From Candidatus Lindowbacteria bacterium RIFCSPLOWO2_12_FULL_62_27 (lineage in GTDB: Bacteria; Lindowbacteria; 2-12-FULL-62-27): 64,000 bases of DNA. Positions within the stretch are counted from its first letter, which is position 1; each line of letters opens with the position of its first letter. A program made the position numbers and the translations under genes. The notes below the pieces were generated by a model that saw nothing but the letters and a program-made list of their open reading frames with translations, searched no databases and was not told where the DNA came from. Shown here piece after piece: positions 44,348 through 54,700 of this stretch. The stretch is from NCBI GenBank assembly GCA_001784175.1, contig MFPR01000040.1, positions 59,046 to 123,045 of the forward strand, read 5' to 3'.

Positions 44348-44758
44348 TTATGCCGGATCGAAGGGGTTTACGACAGGACGCAGGAGAAAATGGAAATGGC
44401 CGATGTTGCGAGTTGAAAGGATGAGATCATGAGCGACGGCCGTGGCCGCGATCAGACCGTCCGCAGTAGAAAGCTGAGACTGGCGCGAAGAGAGGCGTCC
44501 CCATTCTTTGGCGACGGCTTTGTCAATCGAGAGAAATCGATTGCTGAACCGCTCCTGAATTTGTCCGAACCAGAGCATCAGATCATTTCGGCGGCGGCCG
44601 GTTTCCATGCCCTCCATGCCCTTCTCTATTTCGCCCAGGGTGATGACGCTTATAAAAATGTCATCATCGGCGATCGATTCAAACCACCGCTTGACCCGGG
44701 ATTCCGGCCGGAGCTTTGACATTTCTGAAATAATATTCGTGTCGACCAGATATTTCAT
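44348..44758 (-). CDS. PIN-domain toxin (VapC-like)
   Basis: The ATG at 44758 overlaps the antitoxin stop (ATGA); the open frame further upstream is a shadow. The 136-residue product begins 'MKYLVDTNIISEMSKL' and contains 'ITLGEIEKGMEGM' and 'STADGLIAATAVAHDLILST', the spaced acidic residues of PIN RNases that bind metal. It ends 'NPFDPA', typical of such toxins. It should cleave RNA, in many relatives initiator tRNA or rRNA, when free of antitoxin. Convergent with the glycosidase operon; an AAAAAGT...ACTTTTT pair at about 44312-44351 may be a weak shared terminator. Confidence 0.93.
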   Translation of the reverse strand: MKYLVDTNIISEMSKLRPESRVKRWFESIADDDIFISVITLGEIEKGMEGMETGRRRNDLMLWFGQIQERFSNRFLSIDKAVAKEWGRLSSRQSQLSTADGLIAATAVAHDLILSTRNIGHFHFLLRPVVNPFDPA

Positions 44759-45006
44759 TTGAGCTTGATGCCGCGATGCGGCCGATTGTCGCGTTCCAAC
44801 TTGATCCCGCTGCCGACCATGGGTGACTGACGAATCAAGTCCCAAAATTTTCTGCCGGTCAGGCGGTTTTCGCCGTAATCCTCGACGGCCGTGACGACGG
44901 CAACGGGTTTGCCATGGACGGTGATCTCCTGGGGGCCGTCTTTTCGCGCGGCCGCGACAAGCGCGCTCAACTTCGCCTTGGCGGTCTGCATCTGCCATTG
45001 TTCCAT
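44755..45006 (-). CDS. Phd/YefM-family antitoxin
   Basis: An AAGGAGGA ribosome binding site precedes the ATG at 45006. The 83 residues start 'MEQWQMQTAKAKLSALVAAA' and include 'GPQEITVHGKPVAVVTAVED', the Phd/YefM DNA-binding fold; the C-terminal 'GSGIKLERDNRPHRGI' is the toxin-binding tail. It neutralises the PIN toxin encoded 4 bases overlapping downstream and represses its own promoter. Standard two-gene module. Confidence 0.93.
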   Translation of the reverse strand: MEQWQMQTAKAKLSALVAAARKDGPQEITVHGKPVAVVTAVEDYGENRLTGRKFWDLIRQSPMVGSGIKLERDNRPHRGIKLK

Positions 45007-45036
45007 GGGTATCCTCCTTATAGTCAGATTGGTCAG

Positions 45037-45065
45037 ATTGTCCTCGAGGACCAGGCATTTGTCAA
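45037..45065 (-). promoter_or_regulatory. Toxin-antitoxin promoter with palindromic operator
   Basis: On the minus strand TTGACA (45065-45060) is spaced 17 bases from GACAAT (45042-45037). The perfect palindrome GTCCTCGAGGAC at 45040-45051 overlaps the -10 and is the likely antitoxin binding site. The antitoxin ATG is 31 bases downstream. Confidence 0.65.
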
Positions 45066-45129
45066 GCGCAACCCCGGGTCCCTTTCGGGGCCCAGGCAGG
45101 GGGTTGGGGGGGCCTTTCCATTACCCACA

Positions 45130-45290
45130 ATTTATCACCACGGAGGCACAGAGACACTGAGAATATAATTTTCGCATCTGCTCAGGCTGATTATGTGGGA
45201 ATTTACCACGAATAAGAGATGTTCGAAGTTTGAACCATAAAAAAATTCGTGTCCATTCGTGCTCAGCATTCGTGGAAATTGTTAATGTCC
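45130..45290. repeat. Degenerate CACGGAGG/CACGAAT repeat region
   Basis: Tandem-like CACCACGGAGGCACAGAGACACTGAG-type sequence is followed by an inverted pair CCACGAAT (45206-45213) and ATTCGTGG (45268-45275), with extra ATTCGTG units between. It resembles the element at 16986-17137. With the promoter block to its right it fills the 721-base gene-free gap 45007-45727; small open frames there look random. Confidence 0.5.
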
Positions 45291-45314
45291 CCTCTATCGA
45301 CCCGGTTACATAAT

Positions 45315-45326
45315 GTAAGCGATTTC
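45315..45326. promoter_or_regulatory. Weak LacI-type operator GTAAGCGATTTC
   Basis: It matches the consensus except one base in the centre. It sits two bases upstream of a TTGACA hexamer. Its centre is 137 bases from the next operator, the same spacing as the pair at 30444 and 30581. Confidence 0.45.
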
Positions 45327-45328
45327 AC

Positions 45329-45357
45329 TTGACAACCGGGTACCGACGTGGGACACT
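45329..45357 (+). promoter_or_regulatory. Promoter-like TTGACA-N17-GACACT, unit A
   Basis: A perfect -35 with a weak -10 lies immediately after the first operator. The whole block is repeated about 243 bases downstream (unit B), including the distance to the next operator. Confidence 0.45.
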
Positions 45358-45451
45358 GTCGTGGTGGGTGGTCAGCGGGAATGCCTGCCAAAGAGACTTC
45401 TGCACAATTGAATCGCCGGATGGAAGGAAGGCTATTTTTTTACAGTGCGCA

Positions 45452-45463
45452 GGAAGCGCTTAC
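45452..45463. promoter_or_regulatory. LacI-type operator GGAAGCGCTTAC, unit A
   Basis: Good consensus match in the leader of the giant gene, 123 bases after the unit A -35 hexamer. It is preceded by TATTTTTTTACAG, which is conserved in unit B. Confidence 0.65.
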
Positions 45464-45571
45464 ATCATTTTGGGGAGCAGGCTGTAGGTGTCATCTGGAT
45501 CGGCAAAACTCTTCACATGAAGGGTGCAATAACATGGATATATATCTGTATATAATTACAAAAGTATTTCC

Positions 45572-45600
45572 TTGACAAACCATATACCGACTAGGACAAT
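45572..45600 (+). promoter_or_regulatory. Promoter TTGACA-N17-GACAAT, unit B
   Basis: The same hexamers and 17-base spacing as the toxin-antitoxin promoter, and a diverged copy of unit A (shared TTGACAA, TACCGAC, GGACA). It is the best housekeeping-type promoter for the giant gene at 45728. Confidence 0.55.
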
Positions 45601-45695
45601 CATGGGGTTAGGATAGTGGGACCGTGAGGGTCCGGCGTAATTTGGGGCGCTTGGAGAGAGGCAGGGGGTTGGTTGTTATTTTTACAGGCGTTGTT

Positions 45696-45707
45696 GGAAG
45701 CGCTTAC
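45696..45707. promoter_or_regulatory. LacI-type operator GGAAGCGCTTAC, unit B
   Basis: Identical 12-mer to the unit A operator, 244 bases further on and 20 bases before the giant gene's start codon. Repressor here would act as a roadblock. Confidence 0.7.
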
Positions 45708-45727
45708 AACACAACCGGGGGGCCGTA

Positions 45728-48700
45728 ATGCCGAACGCGGGGTTGAACGGGAGGACCCGAACTGATTTGAGGATACTGGCAACGATGACGGTGGGGGTCT
45801 GCCCGTTTGTTCTGATGCTGCTGTGGGCGGTGGATGGCTGGGCGACGCCATTTCAGTATATGGGGTTCAACAATGGGACCGTGTATCGGGTGAATGTGGG
45901 GTCGACGTCGAATTACACCGACACCGGCGGGAACATCTGGTACGCGGACCGGGCGTACGACACGAACAGCACGGACGGGTTCGGGTATTCGGCGGGGAAG
46001 GGCGGGACGGCGGACACCGTGAGCGCGGACATCACGAGCACGACGCTGGATCCGCTGTATGCGTCGCACCGGTGGGGGGCCGAGATCGAGTACCGGTTTG
46101 ACGTGCCGTCGGCGGGCTGGGACACGGGCGGGATTTACGAGGTGATGATCCGGATCATCGAGCCGTTTTATCAGGCCGGGGGCCAGCGGGTGTTCAACAT
46201 CTATTTCAACGACCTCAGCATCTCGGCGCGCGGGTATCTGATGTTTCAGAGCGTGGATCCGTATTCGTGGTCCGGCGCGCGGTACAAGGCGATGGACATC
46301 ACGGTGCCGTATTTTCCGTGCAACGAAGGGACGCTTCGGATCACGTTCGTGCCGAACGGCGGGGACAACACGGCGCTGGTGTCGGCGATCCAGGTGCGGA
46401 AAGTGCCGTACATCGTGGACAACCTGAATATGACGAACGAGCAGTTTCTGGACAGTTACGAGCGGAAGATATTCAACTGGTTTTACACGGAGGTGATCGA
46501 CAATCAGTATTATCTACCCCCGTCGGAAGGGGGCTATGACGTGCCATGGAACGAAGCCTTTACGAGCATTGCCTCGATCTCTCCTGCGATTGCCGCGTAC
46601 GTGATCGGCCATTACCGGCAGTATCCGAAGCCGGGTACGACCCAGGCGTTCAGCTACAATGACGCGTACACGCGGGTGCTGGGCATTCTCAAAGGCGTGG
46701 GACAATTCGTCAAAGGCCCGAACGATCAGGACACGCCGGAGTGCACGGGCGGTCCACGGGCGTGTGATACGGTCTATTCGACGACCAGCATCTATTCGGA
46801 TCCAAGTCTCTATAAGAATCATTACACACAGACCTATCATCACCACTATCACCGCGAGCCATGGTGGAAATTCGGCCATCCGTTTCCGGGCTTTGACAAG
46901 TGGCGGTCGATCGACGACAACGGTGATCTGATGATCGGCATGATGCTTGCCGCCGAATATTTCAAAAACACTGAAATCGAGCTTAGAGCCCGCCAGCTTC
47001 TGGAGAGCATCAACTGGGGGAATTACTGGTTTGATCCGTGCTACTGCGAGCGGATGATGGCGTTTCTCGAATCGGCCGGTCAGCCCAGAGACGACCGCCG
47101 AACTGCGAATGACATCAACGCTTGGAACAATGCGTACTGGCAAGGCAATTACGGCGCCGCGATCTACTGGCACCAGTGGCAAAATCTCTGGTACGACGGC
47201 CGCAACACGCAGACCACGCAGGGCACTCAGGTAGGCCGAAATGATTTCAACGCGGATCAACAGCTCACTTTGGAGTTGCGCAAGCGTCAACAGGATATGT
47301 GGAAATACTTGCCCGATTGGTATAACACTTACGACTGGGATGCATGGGGCATAACGGCCGCTTCGCAGACGAACAGTTGTTACGGCGTAAACGGCTGGAT
47401 ACTTCCCACAAACAACTCAACTGACGCGGCGGCGATGAATGGCCAGGCCGGGTTTTGCGGAACGAACGAGTCAAGGAGCTACGGAGGCAACCTCAATCCC
47501 TTCGCCACCGTCGCGTCTCTGCCGTTTGCTCCGACAGAGGTTCTCAACGCAATGCGTCACATGTTCTGGCGTTTTGGTCCAACGTCTGAAGGAGGCTTGG
47601 GATATCCGCAATACATGGGAGGCCCCATCACCAGCACATACGGTTTCGCTCAGACGTACAACATTGGCGATCAGCCAGATGGTTCCCTTTGGTACAGGGC
47701 CACCGGCAACGCCGGATTCGACAATGGCCCGCAGATCATGGCAATCGAAAATTACCGCACCGGCCTGATTTGGAATTACATGATGCAAAGCGACTACATG
47801 AAGCGCGCGATGTGGCGGTTCAAGATGCAGGGCTTCAGCGATTCGCCGGCGCTGCCGATGAACACTGTCACCGGCATCCCCGGCGCCGTCCACGCGTCGA
47901 ATTCGACCGCGTCGCCCACCGACTGGGACGGGTACGGGCCGCCGCAGTCGTCGGGCAAGGCGATGTACGCGTTCGATCTTGACAAGATGAAGCGGTGGCA
48001 CGCGATGAAGGCGGACGCGGACACCGGAAACGTGACGCTGTCGGTGACGTTTCCGAACGGGAGCGAGCAGACGGTGGGGAGCGTGATTTTATGGTGGCAT
48101 GACGAGTACGCGACGGCCTACGACATTCGCGTCAAATCGACATCCGACACGTGGCACACCTATTATACGACGACGAGCGGCGACGGCACGGTCGACCGTC
48201 TCACCTTTTCGCCACCGATCGCCAACGCGCGCGCGGTCGAAATCGTGATGAAGACGCGCGTGAACGCAACGCTCGGTTATTCGATCTGGGAGGTCGAAAT
48301 CTACCCGGACGTGCTGGTGGCGACGGGCGCGCTGGTGGACGATTTTGAGGTGACGAGCGGCAAGAACCGTCTGGGCGGATCGATGGATCACTGGCCGTCC
48401 GGCACGACCTACGCGAACCACGCGTACGCGAGCGACAATTACTACGCCGGCAGCAAGGGCATGTGGATCTGGTATGACGTTCGCGCAGGGAATCCCTCCG
48501 GGGAGGCAGGATACTGGACGCAGGTCGCCAATTACGACGCGCGCAACTACAAATATCTGTCGCTTTGGGCGAAGGGATCGACCGGGACGGAAAATTTCCG
48601 TGTGCGCCTCAAGACGGAGCTGACGCCCGGCAATTTTGTCGAGGACGCCGGCGACACCACGTTCACCGCGTCGACGACGTGGACGCAGGTCATCATTCCG

Positions 48701-51700
48701 CTGGTCGTGTACGACGCGTCGAATTTGGCGGACTTGGACAACATCAACGTGTATTTTCACAACAGTTATGGCGGAAATCAAAACAGCCAGATCTGGATCG
48801 ACGACGTGCGGTTCGTGCAGGAGGAGGACCTTCCGCCGCCGGCGCCGACGGGCGCGGCGTCGGCCGCGTCGGGCGGGGACAATCTGATCACGTGGACGGC
48901 GATCCCCTCGCAGTATCAGGCGAATCTGGCCGGCTACAACGTGTACCGGAAGAAATGGACCACGACCGACACGGCGACGAAACTCACGGCCGTGCCGTTT
49001 GCCGGCACGACGTACAGCGACGCGTCGCTGCCTGCGGCCGACAGCACCGTGTGGGAGTATTACGTGACGGCGGTCAGTTCGAAGGGCCCGGAATCGGCGA
49101 AGAGCGGCACCGTGACGGCCATCCAGGGCAACGTGGATTTGAATTACAGCGACAGCCGGACGACGAACGCCTTCGGGCAGAACGACCTTGGCGCCTGGGG
49201 CGGCGCGATCAACACGTGGATCGACACGACGCAGAAAGACGGGTCGACCGGCAAATCGCGATACGTCAGCGCCGCGAACGGCGCCGGCGTATTTTCGTCC
49301 CTGCTGGACGTGGGCGTGACGGCGGACGGCGTGGTGGCACTGACGTTCGACGCGAAGGGAGCATCGGGCGGCGAGACGTTTCTAGTGGGGTTCAAGGACG
49401 GCGACGGCGTGTCCCCGCTGGAGGTGCAGGTGTCCATCGCCACATACGGCGGCGCGCTGACGACGTCGTGGAAGAGATACTCGATCCCGCTGGACGATTT
49501 CACCGGGATCAATTTTACGAAGCTCGACAACATTTCGTTCAGCCTCGCCGTCCCGTCGGCGAATTTTATGATCGACAACGCCGCGTTCAGCCCGTCGGAC
49601 ACGTCGACGGTGGTGATGGACCATTTCGACGACGGCATCACCGATTTCAATCCGGCGATCTCCGGCGGCGGCGAGTTCAGCTGGGGCGGCGCGGGCCGGA
49701 GCAAATCGCAGGGCGGCGCCCAGTTCTGGCGCTCGCCGCCGTACGGGCTGAATGTGAGCATCGTGTCCGGCGCGGGGCAGGGATTCGGCCAGTCGGTTCC
49801 GAGCTACAACGTATCGACGACCAAGTACCTCAGCCTCTGGGTCCGGGGGAGCGACCACTTTCAGAACGAGGACGTGCTGATCGGACTCAAGAGCTACACG
49901 GGCCCGACGGAGACGTATGTGCTTTTGTCGAAATACGTCACCCTCACCGACTCGGAGTGGCGCCGCGCGGTGATCCCGCTCAAAGACGTGAGCATCGACA
50001 CCAAGGCGATGGAGAACTGGTCGCTGCAGTTCCGGAGCGACAACGGCTATCGTGTACCGGGCAAGGGCGGGAACATTTACATTGACGACATCATGTTCAA
50101 GGCCGGCGCGCCTCAGACCCACACGAATTTCGACGTGATCTCGCCGGACACCATCACGATCGGCGAAACGTTTTCCGCCACGTTCAAGGCGACGCACCAG
50201 GACCGCGGAGTGCTGTCGACGTCGACGTACTCCGGCACCGGCGTGATCAGCCTGACCGGCATCGGCATCGACACGTATTTGCCCAAGTCGCTTGCGGCGT
50301 TCGCGAACGGCCAGCGCAGCGACTCGATGATCGTTTTCACCGACACGCCCGGGTACATCACGATCAAGCTCACGCATCCGACCGACTCGCTGATTTACGG
50401 CCACAAGGTTGTGCGGGCGATCAGCGGGAAGATCCGGCTGGAGGTTCTGACGGACCCGGTGTATTCCGGACGGCCGATCAATCTTCGCGCGACGGCGCTC
50501 GATTACAAGGGCGACACGCTGGCGTCGTTCAAGCAGTCCGCCGGGTTGGGCGTTTCGGGCGGCGTGGTCACGCCGGGGGGCACGTCGGCATTCGATACGG
50601 GCGTGTGGACCGGCGCTGCGACGGTGCATGCCGGGGGCACGGTGACGATCCGTGTGGAGAAGGACGGCTCGCAGGGCACGGCCGTGATATTTGTGCGCGC
50701 CCCGATTCAGATCGAAGAAGGCGCGGACGGCGGCAGTCCCAATTTGCTCGGCGGATGGACCTTCACGTGGCCCGACCCGAATTTCTCGATGACCTACTCG
50801 CAGACCCGGTCGTTCAACGACAGTTACGCTCTTCGATATTCCTACAACGTGCAGAGCGCGGGCTCGGGCGGCGGTTTCGGCCAGAGCCTGCAGAGCATCG
50901 ACATCCGGACGGCCTCGACGCTGTCGTTCTGGATTCTCGGGGAGAACGGCCTGGGTCTGAGCGGAGATCTGCGCGTGGGGATCAAGGACTCGAACGGGAT
51001 CGAAACACTGAAGGTCGTGACCGATTACGTTGTGCCTCGGCCGGACACATGGCGGCGGGCCATCATTCCGCTTACGGCGTTCACGGGCGTGGACACGTCG
51101 AGGATGGACAACTGGAATTTTCAGGTCGCGCCGACCGTCGGGCCGGCGCTTGTGACGGGGTACATCGATGACATTCGGTTCGACACGCACGTGCCGGATA
51201 CGTATGTGACGTTTGAGGTGGAGGCGCCGGCGACGGTCGTGACCGGGGAGACATTCATTTTGAAAGTGTGGGCGGTGCATCGAGACAGCGGCGTTTATTA
51301 TCCGGCGAACGAGACCGTCGCGTTTTCGGTATCGAGCGGGAGCATCCTGCCGTCGTCTCAGGCGCTGAAAGCCGGCGTCATCCGGGACTCGTTCAGTGTA
51401 AGCACGCCGGGCCAGATCGTGATCACCGCGACAGCGAACGGCCGGAGCGGCACGGCGACCGTGACGGTGTTGCCGGCGGGCAACGTGATCGTGGATGACT
51501 TTGAGGACGGGGATGCGGCGTACAACAATCTGGGCAAGACGACCGCGACGTGGAGCGTGCCGACGCGGGCGACGACCATCGATTCGCCCACGCGGGGCGG
51601 GATATCCGCCAAGTTCAGCTTCACGGCGACGAACACCCAGAACGGCGGGTGGGAGGAGCAGGTGGCGGCGAGTCCGGGCATGAACATTTCGTCCTTGAAT

Positions 51701-54700
51701 TCCCTCGCATTCTGGGCGCGCGCCGCGACGGCGACCCCTGAAAATTATTCAAAGATCGTCTACACGAGCGTTCGTGACACCGCGAACGTCGAGGCGCCGA
51801 ACCTGCCGCTGGACAGCTTCGTGCTCCTGAAGACCGGAGAATGGCGTCGCGTGATCATCCCGCTCGGGAACTTCACGGCGGACACGCGGCACATCAAGGA
51901 CATGAACATCCTGCGGATCGACAACCAGACCGGCGCCACCGTCACCGGATCGGTTTACGCGGACGACATCCATTTCACGTCAGACACGGGCGACGGCCTG
52001 AACGATTTCGAGGTCATCGCGCCGGCGACAGCGATGCTGGGCGAGACGTTCGCGATCAAGATCTACGCGCGGCACAAGGAGAAGGGGATTCTTTCCACGT
52101 ACAAGGACACCGTGACGTTCGATTCGCCCGCGGGCGTGCGGCCGGTTGCATCGGACTCGTTCGCCGGCGGGATCGTGCGGCAGCTCATCAGCCTGTCCGA
52201 AACAGGCATCCTGCAGCTTGTCGTGAAGTCCGGCGGGCGGTCCGGGACCGCGACGATCCGTGTCTATGACACGGCGACGGGACTGGCGATCCACACGATG
52301 GACACGGGCGGAAATCCCACGACGACGAATGATCTCGGGCAGGGGACGCTGACGTGGCTGGGCGGCGCCGCGGCGCCTGCCTACGACCGGTTCGACACGG
52401 TGACGCCGGGCCGCGCGAGCGCGACGGCCGCGAAATTCACGTTCGTCACGGACGCGGACGGCACGGATGGCGGGTACGAGGAGCGGTTTGCGTCTCCGTT
52501 CGACGCGAGCACGTACAGGTATCTGACCTACTGGCTGAAGGCCGGCGACACGGCGCAGCGGCTGAACGATCTCAAGACGTCGATCCGGGACGTCAACAAC
52601 AATGAAGTGACTTTGAATCTCAAGGATTACGTGCGCGCGAGCGCGAAGGAATGGCGGCGGGTTGTGGTGCCGTTCACGGATTTCGGCGCGGCGGTCGACA
52701 CGAAGGCGCTGAAGGACATGAACTGGGTGAGGTTCAGCGTGAGCGCGTCGCCGTCGACGATGACGCAGATGTATCTGGACGATCTGGCGTTCGCGGGCTA
52801 TCTGCCGAACGCGCTGTCAGGCTTTGAGATTTCGGCGCCGTCGAACGTGGTTCAGGGCGAGACGTTCGCGATCACGATCTACGCTTTCAACGAAGACAGC
52901 GGCATTTTGCGGTCGTTCACGTCGACCGCGAGCCTCTCCGGCTGTAGTCCGGCGATCACGGGCAGTTTCGAGACCGGTGTGCGGACGGAGTCGGTGTCGG
53001 TGAGCGGCACGGGAACGCTCACGATCACCGTGACGAGCGGCGGCAAAACGGGAAGTGTGCAGGTGCGCTCGATCGACACGGGCGCGCGTCTATTCGACGA
53101 CTTCAACAACGGCGTGGACCCGAACGAATTCGGCGGCGGCAATTTCACCTGGGGGTCGTTCACCACCGCCTACCATGCAGACGTCACGTATGCCGGGTTA
53201 TATTCGCAGAAGATGACCTATTCGACCGCCGCCGGCGGCGGATTTTTGATGTCTTTTGCCGCGGGCGACTCGAACGTGCGCCCGTACACGCATCTGTCCT
53301 TCTGGATGCGCGGCGACTTTGGCTACGAGACGGCCGCGAATCTCCGGATCGCGCTGAAGGACGCGACGGGCCTGGAGCTGTTCCAGTCGTATTCGAATTA
53401 CATGGACGTCGACACGGCCGCGTGGCGTTTGGCGGTCGTGCCGTTGAATCATTTTGCCGTGGACACGAGCCGGATGGACAACTTCAATATGCAGTTTGCC
53501 GGCACGCCGCTGAAATCGGGCGCCGGGTACATCGATGAGGTCTGGTTTCTGAAGAAGGACCCGGGGACGGACCACCTGGACGTGATCGCGGCGGACACCG
53601 TTTACGCGAGCGAGACGTTCACGCTGAAGGTGAAGGCGCACAACTACGGGCACGGGATCGCGACGAGTTTCGCCGGGACGGCGTCGCTTGCGCTGAACAC
53701 CGGCACGATCACGCCGGCGACGACGAACGCGCTCGGGACGGGTTCGGTCACCGTCAGCGCGTACATCGCCGTGCCGGGAACGGCGACCATCACGGCGACG
53801 TCCGGGGCTTATTCCGGCACCCGGACGATTCAGGTGGTAGGCGGTCCGTTTGCGAAGTTTTCGTTGTGGACCGACACGACGTTCCGGACGGCGGGCACGC
53901 CGTTCGCGCTGACGATTACGGCGACGGACACGCACGGATTCCGCACGCGATACCTGTCGGATTCGGCGCGGTTGTCGACGACGTTTGGGACAGGCTCGAT
54001 CCGGCCGGAGACCTCCGGGCTGTTCAACGGCGCTGAAACGGTGTCTGTCACGGTGACGTGCACCGCATCCGGCAGTCTGAATCTGATCGCGACGGCGACG
54101 AACGGCGAGACGGGCGGTCTTCTGATCAGCTTCGCGCCCGATTCGACCGTGCTGACCCAGCCGGCGCTGACGACGACAGAAACGCAGCCCACGTTTGCGT
54201 GGTCGGCGGTGACGGGCGCTGACACCTATCATTTCCAGATCGACGACGACACGACGTTCGCAACGCCGGTATACAGCGCCGACACGCTGACGGCGACGTC
54301 GTTCGCCTATCCCGCGGCGCTGGTGGCGAAGACCTACTACTGGCGGGTGCGCGCCGGCGAGCGGGATAACGGGCTGTGGAGCGGCTGGAGCGACACGCGG
54401 GCGCTGACGGTGGACACAGCGCCGCTGGTGAGTGTACTTTCGCCGGTGGACACGCACGAGACGAACGACACGACGCCGTCGTTTACGTGGAGCGGCAGGG
54501 CCGACACGTACGTTTTCCAGATTTCGCGGGTCGACACGTTTTCGCCGCTGATCGACAGCAAGACCCAGAGCGGGACGAGCTACACGCCGTCGGGCAGCGT
54601 CTCGTATGCGGCCGACACCTATTTCTGGCGGATCGTGGCCGGCGACAGTTTGGGCAAGATCGACACAAGTCCCGCACGGTTTCTGATCGTGGACACTATC

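Noticed and set aside
45348-45575. Small 75-residue open frame in the leader of the giant gene
   Set aside because: Overlaps duplicated promoter and operator motifs, no ribosome binding site, no recognisable protein.
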